Assembly (NCBI RefSeq): GCF_002216005.1
Contig: NZ_NIQC01000010.1
Span: 1-64,000 of the forward strand
Source of the DNA: Natranaerobius trueperi
GTDB taxonomy: Bacteria > Bacillota > Natranaerobiia > Natranaerobiales > Natranaerobiaceae
Length of the DNA: 64,000 bases
Reading direction: 5' to 3'
The notes under the pieces are model-generated. The model saw nothing but the letters and a program-made list of their open reading frames with translations, searched no databases and was not told the origin of the DNA. The stretch's first letter is position 1. Each line of letters opens with the position of its first letter. Below are positions 28,290 to 37,618 of the stretch, piece after piece. A program made the translations under genes and the position numbers.

Positions 28290-28868
28290 ATGACGAAACT
28301 TTACCTTGCTTCATCGTCACCACGAAGGAAAGAATTATTAAATCAAATTGGCTTAGATTTTAAAGTTAAGCCTAGTAATATTGATGAAAACAGGTTCTAT
28401 CAGCTCCCACTAGAAAGACGACCAGTTGAACTTGCTAAAGATAAGGCTTATACATTAGCGTGTGAGCTAACAGATGGTCTTGTAATAGGGGCAGATACAA
28501 CTGTGATCTTTGGTAATAAACCTCTAGATAAACCACGTACTGAAACAGAAGCAAAAGAAATGTTATCTACGTTAAGTGGTAACCGTCATAGAGTTATTAC
28601 TGGAGTTGCTGTAGTAAATGTAAGTGATCGTATAACTCTTACTGATAGAGGAATAACAGATGTGTGGTTTAGGAAGTTAAAATCATTTGAAATTGATGGT
28701 TATGTTGCTACAGGTGAATCTATGGACAAAGCAGGTGCATATGGAATCCAAGGTTATGGCTCACTGTTTGTAGATAAAATTCATGGATGTTATTACAATG
28801 TAGTAGGACTTCCGCTGTCTGTATTAATTAAAATGTTAGAAGCTTTTGGTGTACAGGTACTTAAGTAA
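28290..28868 (+). CDS. maf: Maf-family nucleotide pyrophosphatase
   Basis: Hydrolyses non-canonical nucleoside triphosphates and is linked to division arrest in Bacillus. Motifs LASSSPRRKELL at the N terminus, VIGADTTV, LDKPRTETEA and GAYGIQGYGS are present. Start chosen: ATG at 28290 behind TAGGGGG, 193 residues; an in-frame ATG at 28272 overlaps the previous stop but lacks a ribosome site. Confidence 0.95.
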   Translation: MTKLYLASSSPRRKELLNQIGLDFKVKPSNIDENRFYQLPLERRPVELAKDKAYTLACELTDGLVIGADTTVIFGNKPLDKPRTETEAKEMLSTLSGNRHRVITGVAVVNVSDRITLTDRGITDVWFRKLKSFEIDGYVATGESMDKAGAYGIQGYGSLFVDKIHGCYYNVVGLPLSVLIKMLEAFGVQVLK

Positions 28869-28887
28869 AATATACGAGGTGGAATAA

Positions 28888-29580
28888 TTGAAAAAAACAG
28901 AATACAGGAAAATCAAATCACTGCCTTCTTGGGATCGTCCTAGAGAGAAATTATTAAAGTTAGGTCCTAATACTCTTTCTGAAAGTGAATTGCTTGCTAT
29001 TATATTAGAAACTGGTACTAGAAATACATCTGCACTTGAACTAGCTAACGAAATCTTAACAAGATTTAAAAGTATAAATCATCTTTTTAAAGTTTCTATA
29101 GAGGAACTTTGTACTGTTCAGGGAGTTGGAGTAGCTAAAGCAGTTAAGATAAAGGCGGCTTTAGAGTTAGCAGATAAATGTTTAACTCGTAAATTATTAG
29201 CGACATCTAAAATAGAAGGACCAGAAGATGTCTACCATCTTTTAAAATTTAGGTTACAAAACGAAAATAGAGAATGTTTTGTTGTCGTACTAGTTAATAC
29301 AAAAAATCATTTACTTAAAGTTGAGACTATTTCTGTTGGAAGCCTTGATGCTACCATCGTTCACCCAAGAGAAGTTTTTCGTCTAGCAGTACAAATGTCT
29401 AGTTCTGGGGTGATCTTAGTGCATAATCACCCTAGTGGAGATCCAGAACCTAGTAAAAATGATATAGAATTAACTGACAAATTGCTAGATGCCGGAAAAC
29501 TACTAGGAATAAGAGTTCTTGATCATGTTATAGTAGGGCACCGTGGTTTTTTTAGCTTTTCAAATGAACAATTGTTATGA
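28888..29580 (+). CDS. radC: RadC-like JAB-domain protein
   Basis: An N-terminal helix-hairpin-helix segment (SELLAIILETGTRNTSALEL; VQGVGVAKAVKIKAA) is followed by a C-terminal JAB/MPN domain with the metal motif HNHPSGDPEPSKND. 230 residues, as usual. The start is TTG at 28888. It is part of the conserved maf-radC-mreB order. The role of the family is still unsettled. Confidence 0.93.
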   Translation: MKKTEYRKIKSLPSWDRPREKLLKLGPNTLSESELLAIILETGTRNTSALELANEILTRFKSINHLFKVSIEELCTVQGVGVAKAVKIKAALELADKCLTRKLLATSKIEGPEDVYHLLKFRLQNENRECFVVVLVNTKNHLLKVETISVGSLDATIVHPREVFRLAVQMSSSGVILVHNHPSGDPEPSKNDIELTDKLLDAGKLLGIRVLDHVIVGHRGFFSFSNEQLL

Positions 29581-29593
29581 CAGATAATACCTA

Positions 29594-29680
29594 TTGCTAG
29601 TTATAGATAAACATTGTTATAATTTATATAGTATAATACAATCGTATTATGAGGTAAAAAATAACACCTCCTGAAAGGAG
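29594..29680 (+). promoter_or_regulatory. mreB promoter and ribosome-site hairpins
   Basis: TTGCTA (29594-29599), an 18-nt spacer and TATAAT (29618-29623) form a plausible promoter. In the leader, CTCCT (29668-29672) can pair with AGGAG (29676-29680), hiding the mreB ribosome site. GAGGT (29651-29655) can pair with ACCTC (29666-29670). The two hairpins share bases and exclude each other. Confidence 0.45.
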
Positions 29681-29687
29681 ATTGAAG

Positions 29688-30719
29688 ATGAAATTTGTTG
29701 CTAACTATTTTTCAAAAGATATCGGTATTGATTTAGGAACCGCTAATACTTTAGTTTATGTAAAAGGTAGAGATATAGTATTGCGTGAACCATCGGTTGT
29801 TGCAATTAGAAAAGATAATGGTGAAATACTAGCTGTTGGTTCTGAAGCAAAAAAAATGATTGGTAGAACACCTGGGAATATAGTAGCAATTAGACCCATG
29901 AAAGATGGTGTGATTGCAGACTTTGATGTTACTCAAACTATGCTTAGACACTTTATTACAAAAGCTTATAGACGTAAGTCAGTATTTAGACCACGAGTTA
30001 TGGTTTGTGTACCATCTGGAGTCACCGAAGTAGAAAAAAGAGCTGTTCTTGACGCAACAAACCAAGCAGGTGCGAGAGAAGCTCATTTAATCGAAGAACC
30101 TATGGCAGCAGCAATTGGAGCTGGTTTACCAGTGGAAGAGCCGACAGGGAGTATGATTGTTGATGTAGGAGGAGGTACTACCGAAGTTGCCATTATTTCT
30201 TTAGGTGGAGTGGTAACTAGTGAATCTCTTAGGATAGGTGGAGATGAGTTAGATGATTCTATAGTCCAATATATTAAAAAACAATATAATTTAATGATTG
30301 GAGCTAGAACAGCTGAAGAAATTAAAACCAACATAGGAAGTGCATATTTGGAAGAAAATACTCATTTAGAAATCAGAGGTAGAGATCTTGTGACAGGCTT
30401 ACCAAAGCCTCAAACGATTACTGCTGAGGAAATAGCTTCAGCTTTATATGAACCAATATCTAATATTGTTGAGACAGTTAAATTAACATTAGAAAAAACC
30501 CCACCTGAGCTATCTTCTGACGTTATGGACAGAGGTATTGTATTAACTGGTGGTGGTAGCTTATTACATGGATTAGATAAACTTGTTGCACAAGAAACTG
30601 GAATGCCAGTTGTTATTGCTGAAAGTTCACTTGATTGTGTAGTTATGGGGACAGGTAAGGCGCTAAACCAAATCGATCTTTTAAAAAGAGTTTCACTCAC
30701 TTCAAAAAAAATTAGTTAG
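29688..30719 (+). CDS. mreB: Rod-shape actin homologue MreB
   Basis: Polymerises beneath the membrane to guide lateral wall synthesis. Actin-fold phosphate motifs [13 protein letters not shown] at the N terminus and [14 protein letters not shown] near 160 are present, with [13 protein letters not shown] near the C terminus. Start chosen: ATG at 29688, 343 residues, 7 nt after AAGGAG; a TTG at 29682 is too close to that site. It heads mreB-mreC-mreD-mrdA. Confidence 0.96.
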   Translation: MKFVANYFSKDIGIDLGTANTLVYVKGRDIVLREPSVVAIRKDNGEILAVGSEAKKMIGRTPGNIVAIRPMKDGVIADFDVTQTMLRHFITKAYRRKSVFRPRVMVCVPSGVTEVEKRAVLDATNQAGAREAHLIEEPMAAAIGAGLPVEEPTGSMIVDVGGGTTEVAIISLGGVVTSESLRIGGDELDDSIVQYIKKQYNLMIGARTAEEIKTNIGSAYLEENTHLEIRGRDLVTGLPKPQTITAEEIASALYEPISNIVETVKLTLEKTPPELSSDVMDRGIVLTGGGSLLHGLDKLVAQETGMPVVIAESSLDCVVMGTGKALNQIDLLKRVSLTSKKIS

Positions 30720-30733
30720 GAGTGACCAACCCT

Positions 30734-31666
30734 TTGTTTGCTCCGTTTAAGAAATATAAAAAAGCTATTGGCTTGTTTGTTGTAATACTTTTATTATTAA
30801 CAATGATAGGATGGACAAGTGATAGTCGAAAAGAAATCACTTTTGTAGAAGAGGTGATAATAGGACTAACGAGTCCATTTCAATCTGCAGTTAGTAGTGT
30901 AGGCGGCCGTTTTGGAGCTGTCTACACATTTATAACTGATATTCAAGGACTGAATAAAGAAAATAAAGAACTTAAAAAACAACTTACTAGATATGAAGGT
31001 CTTAAAATAGAAGTAGATGAGCTAAAAAACGAGAATCAACGATTACGTGAGATGCTTGATTTTAAAGAGCGAGAAGAGTATGAATTAGAACCTGCTAAAG
31101 TGATAGGACGTTCACAAGATACTTGGAATAGCACAATCTTACTTAATAGAGGCAAAAATCATGGTATTGAAAAAAATATGCCAGTAGTTACAGATGAGGG
31201 ATTAGTAGGTAAAACCATTTCGGTTAGTTCTAATGCAAGTAAAGTACTTTTATTGGTTGATCCTGATAGTGCAGTAAGTAGTTTAGTTCAACAAACAAGA
31301 GTAATGGGCATTGTAGAGGGAAAAGGGGCAAGATCAACTCAACTACAAATGGTCAATGTCCCAAAAGATGCAGACATTTCTGAAGGAAGTAAAGTTTTAT
31401 CTTCAGGATTAGGTCCTGTTTTTCCAAAAGGTTTAGTGATTGGTGAAATTGAAGTGATTGAAGAGGAAATGACTGGTTTTACAGATAAAGCAGTAATAGA
31501 TCCGGCTGTTAATTTTGATAGATTAGAAGAAGTTTTTATAGTACTTGATGGGAAAAAAAGTTTAGATATAGATAAATACGAAGAAAAATTAGATAATCTA
31601 GAACCCACTGAAGAAGAAAACGATGTTGAATCTTCTAACCAGGAAGATGGGATTGCAGATGATTAA
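30734..31666 (+). CDS. mreC: Rod-shape protein MreC
   Basis: Bitopic membrane protein linking MreB to the wall synthases. One N-terminal TM helix (IGLFVVILLLLTMIGWTS), a coiled coil (LNKENKELKKQLTRYE), then the beta-barrel region with RSQDTWNSTILLNRG and GLGPVFPKGLVIGEI. The TTG at 30734 is placed about 11 nt after AGGAG and is preferred. A GTG at 30722 overlaps the ribosome site and would add four residues. The C-terminal tail is acidic. Confidence 0.9.
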   Translation: MFAPFKKYKKAIGLFVVILLLLTMIGWTSDSRKEITFVEEVIIGLTSPFQSAVSSVGGRFGAVYTFITDIQGLNKENKELKKQLTRYEGLKIEVDELKNENQRLREMLDFKEREEYELEPAKVIGRSQDTWNSTILLNRGKNHGIEKNMPVVTDEGLVGKTISVSSNASKVLLLVDPDSAVSSLVQQTRVMGIVEGKGARSTQLQMVNVPKDADISEGSKVLSSGLGPVFPKGLVIGEIEVIEEEMTGFTDKAVIDPAVNFDRLEEVFIVLDGKKSLDIDKYEEKLDNLEPTEEENDVESSNQEDGIADD

Positions 31667-32153
31667 ACACATTTACTTTTTTCTTTTAATTGTTTTTATT
31701 AATGTTTTTAGACTTGGTCTAGGACTTTATCTAAACATTCCTGAAGTAGCGTTAATCCTAATCTTTATTTATGCTTCTGCAACAAATAGAGTCTATGGAA
31801 GTATTATGGGAGTTACAATCGGATTGATTAAGGATATAATGATTGGTAGAGCTATTGGAATATATGCAATAACATATTTACTACCTGTTTATTTGGTGGG
31901 CTACTTGATGGAACATAAATTTGTATCGTCTAATAGACTTAATATGTTTTTAGTATTTGCCTTAGGAAGTGGATTGTTCGAAATGATCTTTTGGTTATTG
32001 AATGAATTAACTTTCATGACCGAAGTATCTATTTTATCTATTTTTAAATGGCAACAGATTATTAACATGATAATTCAAAGTGTCATAGGGGTTTTATTGT
32101 ATCCTCGTTTACGAAAGATTGTAAAAAAAGGCGGTTATTTATTTAAATATTAG
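31659..32153 (+). CDS. mreD: Rod-shape protein MreD
   Basis: Small integral membrane protein, about 164 residues and five helices, hydrophobic throughout. Start chosen: ATG at 31659, overlapping the mreC stop by 8 bases, with AGGAAGATGGG upstream. An earlier in-frame start at 31623 would read deep into mreC. It is identified mainly by position between mreC and a class B PBP. Confidence 0.88.
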   Translation: MIKHIYFFLLIVFINVFRLGLGLYLNIPEVALILIFIYASATNRVYGSIMGVTIGLIKDIMIGRAIGIYAITYLLPVYLVGYLMEHKFVSSNRLNMFLVFALGSGLFEMIFWLLNELTFMTEVSILSIFKWQQIINMIIQSVIGVLLYPRLRKIVKKGGYLFKY

Positions 32154-32168
32154 GTCGGAGGTTGAGCC

Positions 32169-34022
32169 ATGTCAGAGGATAGAGTGACCTTTAAAAGGAT
32201 TCAAATATTTTTTGTAATAACAATTTTCCTGTGCGTTGTGCTAGTGGCTCGACTTGCTTATTTACAGGTTGTAGAAGGTGAATACTATCAACAAGTATCT
32301 GAAGAAAATCGAGTTCGCAGGTTAACTATCCAACCTCCTAGAGGTGAAATTTACACTAGAGATGGTGAAGTACTTGCTAAAAATTCTCCTGGTTATTCAG
32401 TATCATTAATGGATGTAAACAATCAAGATGCAGATGAAGTAGTTGATTATTTAAGTAAATATCTAGATATTGATAAAGAAGAGATTGAAGATAAGATAAG
32501 GTCACAAAGATTTAGACAGTTTGAGCCTGTCACAGTAAAGTCTGGTCTATCATTTGATCAGGTGGCACATTTAGCCGAAAAGAGAACAGATTTACCGGGT
32601 GTAATATTAGAGATACAACCGGAAAGAGTATATCCTAAAGACAAGTTAATGAGCCATATTGTAGGTTATACAGGAGAGATTACGGGTGATCAATTAGATG
32701 AGAGGATGCGGGAAAAAGGGTATACTGCAGGAGATATAATTGGACAGGCGGGCCTTGAAAAGACTTATCAAGAATACTTAAAGGGGGAGGCTGGTGTTCA
32801 CCAGGTAGAGGTTAACCGTTTTGGTAGAATTATAAATTACTTAGGTGATAAAGAACCCACACCTGGGAACGATTTACAATTAACTATAGATTGTGAGCTT
32901 CAAAAATTTTTAGCAGAAACAACAAAAGAAACTATTGAAACTATAATGGAAGAAGAGAATTATGAAGAACCGCCAGGAGGAGCATCTGTAGTAGTTCTTG
33001 ATCCTAATAGTGGTGAAATTTTATCAATGTTAAGTGAACCCAAATATAATCCTAACACTTTTTATGAAGATTACTCAGACATTATAAAAGATCCTTTACG
33101 CCCTTTGAATAATCGAGCTATTTCAGATACTTTCCCACCAGGTTCTACATATAAAATGGTTACTGCAATAGCAGCACTAGAAGAAGGGGAATTAAGACCT
33201 AATGAGACTATTATGGATCAAGGTAGGTATTGGAATCCACCACATCCAAGAAACTTTCAAAATCGTGCGTTTGGTCGTATTGATATAGTGGATGCTTTAA
33301 AATATTCTTCAAACGTTTTTTTTGCTGAGCTTGGGCATCGTCTTGGAATAGACTCATTGTCAGAATGGAGTCGAAGGTTTGGTCTCGGTTCTACAACAGG
33401 ACTTGAAGATCTTGATGGTGAAATCGCTGGAACAGTTGCAGATCGTGATTTTAAAAAGATGTTATACCAAGAACCAGAAAATCAAATTTGGTACCCAGGT
33501 GAAACTATAATAGCTTCGATGGGTCAAGGGTTTCACACGTATACACCTTTACAATTAGCTAACTTTGCTTCTATGCTTGCAAATGAAGGTACGCATTATC
33601 GCCCTTATCTAGTAGATGAAGTAATAGATCATACAGGAGAACAAATAGAAGACAGAAATCCAGAAATAATAAACGAACTAGATGATGTTGATGATGAAAG
33701 TTGGGATCTTACACGAGAGGGAATGAGAAGAGTTGGACAATCAGGAGGAACTGCTGGGTGGGTGTTTCATGATCTACCTTTCGATATTGGGCTGAAAACC
33801 GGAAGTGCCGAAGTTACTGGTAAATCGCCCCATGGTTGGATTATTGGTTTTGCTCCTTACGACGAACCAGAAATTGCCTTTAGTGTTTTAGTTGAACATG
33901 GTGGAGGATCTAGTAGGGCTGCTTCTTTGGCACGTGCGTTAATTGATTTCTACTTTGACCTAGAAGATGAAGATGAAGTCGAGCTAGAGACACATGATAC
34001 AGGAGAATACGTCGATGAATAA
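32169..34022 (+). CDS. mrdA: Penicillin-binding protein 2 (elongation transpeptidase)
   Basis: Class B PBP for lateral wall crosslinking. N-terminal TM helix, then the dimerisation domain (LTIQPPRGEIYTRDGEVLA). The transpeptidase motifs are all present: STYK with Ser326, SSN at 380-382 and KTGS at 543-546. At 617 residues it is normal for the family. It works with RodA (encoded at 35985) and MreBCD. A terminator follows. Confidence 0.95.
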   Translation: MSEDRVTFKRIQIFFVITIFLCVVLVARLAYLQVVEGEYYQQVSEENRVRRLTIQPPRGEIYTRDGEVLAKNSPGYSVSLMDVNNQDADEVVDYLSKYLDIDKEEIEDKIRSQRFRQFEPVTVKSGLSFDQVAHLAEKRTDLPGVILEIQPERVYPKDKLMSHIVGYTGEITGDQLDERMREKGYTAGDIIGQAGLEKTYQEYLKGEAGVHQVEVNRFGRIINYLGDKEPTPGNDLQLTIDCELQKFLAETTKETIETIMEEENYEEPPGGASVVVLDPNSGEILSMLSEPKYNPNTFYEDYSDIIKDPLRPLNNRAISDTFPPGSTYKMVTAIAALEEGELRPNETIMDQGRYWNPPHPRNFQNRAFGRIDIVDALKYSSNVFFAELGHRLGIDSLSEWSRRFGLGSTTGLEDLDGEIAGTVADRDFKKMLYQEPENQIWYPGETIIASMGQGFHTYTPLQLANFASMLANEGTHYRPYLVDEVIDHTGEQIEDRNPEIINELDDVDDESWDLTREGMRRVGQSGGTAGWVFHDLPFDIGLKTGSAEVTGKSPHGWIIGFAPYDEPEIAFSVLVEHGGGSSRAASLARALIDFYFDLEDEDEVELETHDTGEYVDE

Positions 34023-34023
34023 C

Positions 34024-34052
34024 AAAGGACCTATGACCTAGGTCCTTTTTTT
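34024..34052 (+). terminator. Intrinsic terminator after mrdA
   Basis: AAAGGACCTA and TAGGTCCTTT form the stem, followed by a T run. Confidence 0.88.
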
Positions 34053-34156
34053 ATAATCCGGCAGGAATTTTTTAATAAAACAAGAATAAATACGAAGATA
34101 GAGGTTGTTTAAGCCATTGGGATGAAACTAGTCTATTAAGTTTGAGGTGGATAATA

Positions 34157-34843
34157 ATGATCAGTAAAAATGAAGAACCTGTGATTTTTAAAGGGACCAA
34201 AAAGGGATTATTAATAGTTGTTGATGGTACGTATCCTTTTGATGAACTCCTTGATGAAATTAATATTAAACTACATGAATCTGGTGATTTTTTCAGAGAG
34301 GGACAGGTTAAAGTTCAAGTAAAAAATAAACAATTAAATTTAACTGAACTAAACTTATTATCAAAGCTGTTCTCAGAGGAAACAAATTTAGAGTTGGCGG
34401 AAATTATTTCCGAAGCTGGTGAGGTTTTAGTTAGTTTCCCATCAAGCTTTCAAAGAGAATTAGGTAAAAGAGAAGAACCTGACTACCGTATTAATAATAG
34501 TTTAATCATTAGAAAAACTTTACGTTCTGGTCAGAAAGTTGAATTTCCTGGAACTATAATTATTTTAGGTAATGTAAATCCTGGTGCTGAGATAGTTGCA
34601 AAAGGGGATATTGTGGTTTTTGGTGAATTACAAGGGATCTGTCATGCTGGAGCTAAAGGTGACGTTGAAGCATCTATTTTAGCTGTTAAATTAATGGCTA
34701 CACAATTACGTATAGCTGATTTAGTTTCAAGAGCACCTGAAGGCACCCCTGTTGTCCCTGATACTCCGGAGAGAGCTTTTATTAATGGAAATCAGATAGT
34801 AGTTGAATCTATTGATCACAATAAATTGAAGGACAAAATCTAA
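34157..34843 (+). CDS. minC: Septum-site inhibitor MinC
   Basis: Blocks FtsZ assembly away from midcell. The N-terminal domain is divergent. The C-terminal beta-helix domain is clear (FPGTIIILGNVNPGAEIVAKG, FGELQGICHAGAKGD). Start chosen: ATG at 34157, 228 residues, behind GAGGTGG; an in-frame TTG at 34142 precedes the ribosome site. It is 12 bp upstream of minD. Confidence 0.93.
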   Translation: MISKNEEPVIFKGTKKGLLIVVDGTYPFDELLDEINIKLHESGDFFREGQVKVQVKNKQLNLTELNLLSKLFSEETNLELAEIISEAGEVLVSFPSSFQRELGKREEPDYRINNSLIIRKTLRSGQKVEFPGTIIILGNVNPGAEIVAKGDIVVFGELQGICHAGAKGDVEASILAVKLMATQLRIADLVSRAPEGTPVVPDTPERAFINGNQIVVESIDHNKLKDKI

Positions 34844-34855
34844 GGAGGGCTTACA

Positions 34856-35653
34856 ATGGGTGAAGTAATTGTTATCACTAGTGGTAAAGGTGGTGTTGGC
34901 AAAACAACTACAGTGGCAAACCTTGGAACTGGGTTAGCCCTAAATAATAAATCTGTTGCTTTGATTGATGCTGATATAGGACTAAGGAATCTAGATGTGA
35001 TACTAGGTCTAGAAAATAGAATTGTATACGATATTGTAGATGTTACTGAAGGTCGCGCGAAATTGAATCAAGCTCTAATTAAAGACAAAAGATTTCCTGG
35101 TTTATATTTGCTGCCTGCGGCACAGACTAAAGATAAAAATGCTATTAGTACTGAGGAAATGAAAAGTTTATGTGGTGAGTTAAAAAGCCAATTTGATTAT
35201 GTTTTAATTGATTGTCCAGCGGGGATAGAACAAGGTTTTAAAAATGCTATTACTGGTGCAGATAGAGCAGTAGTTGTTACTACGCCTGAAGTTACTGCTG
35301 CTAGGGATGCTGATAGAATAATTGGCTTATTAGAAGCTGAAGAAATTAGTAACCATCAGTTAATAGTAAATCGTATAAAAGCTGAAATGGTACATAAACA
35401 AGATATGTTAGATATAGACGACTTAATAGGTCTGCTTTCAATTGAGTTATTAGGTGTAGTTCCAGATGATGAGCAAATTATTGTATCAACTAACAGAGGA
35501 GAACCTCTAGTAAGTCAGACAGGTAAAAAAGCAAGCAAAGCATATCAAAATATCACACGTAGAGTTATGGGAGAAAAAGTACCTCTAATGTCATTAGAAC
35601 AAAACCCCGGTTTTATGGACAAGATCAAAAAATTCATTGGGTTTGCAAACTAG
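34856..35653 (+). CDS. minD: Septum-site ATPase MinD
   Basis: Deviant Walker A GKGGVGKTT with Lys11 and Lys16 near the N terminus, DADIGLRNLD at about 39-48 and a Walker B-like DYVLIDCPAGIE. The C-terminal amphipathic membrane-targeting helix is MDKIKKFIGF. 265 residues. Confidence 0.97.
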   Translation: MGEVIVITSGKGGVGKTTTVANLGTGLALNNKSVALIDADIGLRNLDVILGLENRIVYDIVDVTEGRAKLNQALIKDKRFPGLYLLPAAQTKDKNAISTEEMKSLCGELKSQFDYVLIDCPAGIEQGFKNAITGADRAVVVTTPEVTAARDADRIIGLLEAEEISNHQLIVNRIKAEMVHKQDMLDIDDLIGLLSIELLGVVPDDEQIIVSTNRGEPLVSQTGKKASKAYQNITRRVMGEKVPLMSLEQNPGFMDKIKKFIGFAN

Positions 35654-35665
35654 GGAGGTGCTATA

Positions 35666-35905
35666 ATGTTTCAAAAGAAAATGAGTAAAAACGTTGCTAA
35701 AGAAAGGTTAAAACTGTTACTGGTTCATGATAGAGCTAATGTATCATCAGACTTGTTAGATGATGTAAAAAAAGAAATTGTTGAAGTTATTAATAAATAC
35801 ATGGATATTGATGAAGAGTCTAGTGAAATTAATTTAACTAGAGGAAGAAACTCTGCTCAACTTGAGGCCAATATGTTGGTAAAAAGTATCAAGCGTCAAA
35901 AGTGA
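35666..35905 (+). CDS. minE: Topological specificity factor MinE
   Basis: 79 residues. The anti-MinCD segment AKERLKLLLVHDRAN is followed by the C-terminal topology domain (VINKYMDIDEESSEINL). Its presence means an oscillating MinCDE system; Bacillus instead relies on DivIVA/MinJ. Confidence 0.95.
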   Translation: MFQKKMSKNVAKERLKLLLVHDRANVSSDLLDDVKKEIVEVINKYMDIDEESSEINLTRGRNSAQLEANMLVKSIKRQK

Positions 35906-35906
35906 G

Positions 35907-35933
35907 CCCATCCTTTTCAAGGATGGGTTTTTT
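35907..35933 (+). terminator. Intrinsic terminator after minE
   Basis: CCCATCCTT and AAGGATGGG form a 9-bp stem with a TTC loop and a T run. Confidence 0.92.
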
Positions 35934-35984
35934 AGTATATAATATTATTATAATATGAGAAAAAAAAGAGAGGATCTGACATCA

Positions 35985-37100
35985 ATGTTTGATAAAAAAT
36001 TATTTAGAAATTTTGATTATCCCTTACTAATAATTACTCTTTTGATATCTATAATTGGTATTGTAATTATAACAAGCGCAACACAAGTTAATCCTACAGG
36101 AGATCCATATTTTTATACAAAAAGACAAGCAATGTATATGGGTGTTGGTTTAATTAGCATGTTGTTTGTACTTAGTTTTGACTACCATAATATCTTACGT
36201 CTATCAAAGCCTATTTATATTATTAATTTACTATTTCTTGGGGCAGTATTTATTCCTTTTTTAGCTCGTTCAGGTGGAGGAGCACAAAGATGGGTTAGTT
36301 TAGGTATAATAGATCTTCAGCCAGCTGAGTTTGCAAAGCTTTTTGTTATCATCACTTTATCTAAGTTTGTAATAGAACGTAAAGATCAGATTCATGACAT
36401 GTATGACCTAATACCACCAATTGTTCATGCTATGTTTCCTATGGGTTTAATTTTCTTGCAACCAGATTTAGGAACGGCATTGGTTTTCGTTGCTATATTA
36501 TTAGGTGTATTGTTTTTTTCAAAAGTTCACTTGAGATTATTAGGATATTTAGTAGGTGGAGGTGCTTTAATAGGAATCCCTTCGTTATGGTTTTTACTTA
36601 AAGAGTATCAAAGAAATCGACTGATTGTTTTTTTGAATCCTTCGGATATCGATCCGTTAGGGGATGGTTTTCACTTGTGGCAATCTATGATAGCTATTGG
36701 CTCGGGTGGAATAACAGGTAAAGGAGTATTTGAAGGAACCCAAAATAAGTTAGAATTTTTACCAGAAGCACATACTGACTTTGTATTTTCAGTAGTTGGT
36801 GAAGAATTCGGTTTAATAGGTGCAACATTTGTCTTATTATTATATGCTGCTCTTATATATAGGATTTTGAAAATAGCATATCTATCAAAAGATATATATG
36901 GTACTGTGATTTGTGGTGCAGTTGCTACCATGTTTTTATTTCAATTGACTGTTAACGTTGGAATGACAGTAAGTATAATGCCAGTTACAGGGTTACCTTT
37001 GCCCTTTATCAGTTATGGTGGTAGTTCCTATTTGATGAATATAATTGCTATTGGGTTAGTTTTAAATATTGGTATGAGACGATACAAGATTTTGTTTTAA
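35985..37100 (+). CDS. rodA: RodA/FtsW-family peptidoglycan polymerase
   Basis: SEDS glycosyltransferase with about ten TM helices. Family signatures: GGAQRWVSLGIIDLQPAEFAK, FLQPDLGTALV and the C-terminal FISYGGSSYLMNIIAIG. Start chosen: ATG at 35985 (371 residues) with GAGAGG upstream. The ATG at 35955 follows directly on TATAAT-like sequence and has no ribosome site. Placed with mre/mrd and min genes, RodA is more likely than FtsW or SpoVE. Confidence 0.92.
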   Translation: MFDKKLFRNFDYPLLIITLLISIIGIVIITSATQVNPTGDPYFYTKRQAMYMGVGLISMLFVLSFDYHNILRLSKPIYIINLLFLGAVFIPFLARSGGGAQRWVSLGIIDLQPAEFAKLFVIITLSKFVIERKDQIHDMYDLIPPIVHAMFPMGLIFLQPDLGTALVFVAILLGVLFFSKVHLRLLGYLVGGGALIGIPSLWFLLKEYQRNRLIVFLNPSDIDPLGDGFHLWQSMIAIGSGGITGKGVFEGTQNKLEFLPEAHTDFVFSVVGEEFGLIGATFVLLLYAALIYRILKIAYLSKDIYGTVICGAVATMFLFQLTVNVGMTVSIMPVTGLPLPFISYGGSSYLMNIIAIGLVLNIGMRRYKILF

Positions 37101-37108
37101 TGATACTT

Positions 37109-37146
37109 AAAAAGCTCTTCCATATAATGTGAAGAGCTTTTTTTTA
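37109..37146 (+). terminator. Intrinsic terminator after rodA
   Basis: AAAAAGCTCTTC and GAAGAGCTTTTT form the stem, then a T run. Confidence 0.9.
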
Positions 37147-37214
37147 TCATAAATCCATTATTCAAATATATATATGTATAATAGGAGGGACATACCTAAA
37201 GGTAGGTGTAATAT

Positions 37215-37595
37215 ATGAGCTTTTTGGGTGCTGTAAGTAGGAAAAAAACATCATTACGATCAAAACTAAATAAAAAGAGTATTAGAAGAAAACCAAGAAG
37301 GAAAAGTACATATAATAAAGAAGAACTTTCAATTACTAGTCGATGGATAAAGGAAATGCACCACGATTTACCAAGAAAAATTGTAGTTTCTATTTTGATA
37401 TTTTTGATGCTTTATTTTACCTCTCAAATAAATCAACCATGGTCACAAAGTATAATGAGCTTTGTTCATAGAATAACTACACAACAACCTGATTACTCAC
37501 AGGTTGTAAGGACTATTAAGGAAGATTATGAGTTTTATGATCAATTTGACATAGTTCCTGTGATTGGAGATGACAAAGAAGAAGAACGTTTTTAA
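37215..37595 (+). CDS. SpoIVFA-like short membrane protein lacking the peptidase-like domain
   Basis: 126 residues: a very basic N terminus (about residues 9-34, rich in Arg/Lys), one TM helix (about 55-70, IVVSILIFLMLYFTS) and a short acidic tail. It lies 23 bp before spoIVFB, exactly where spoIVFA sits in Bacillus and clostridia. SpoIVFA normally continues into a LytM/M23-like domain that regulates SpoIVFB; here that domain is absent. Assignment rests on position and topology. Confidence 0.65.
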   Translation: MSFLGAVSRKKTSLRSKLNKKSIRRKPRRKSTYNKEELSITSRWIKEMHHDLPRKIVVSILIFLMLYFTSQINQPWSQSIMSFVHRITTQQPDYSQVVRTIKEDYEFYDQFDIVPVIGDDKEEERF

Positions 37596-37618
37596 TAAAC
37601 TAAAATGGGTGATTAAAA

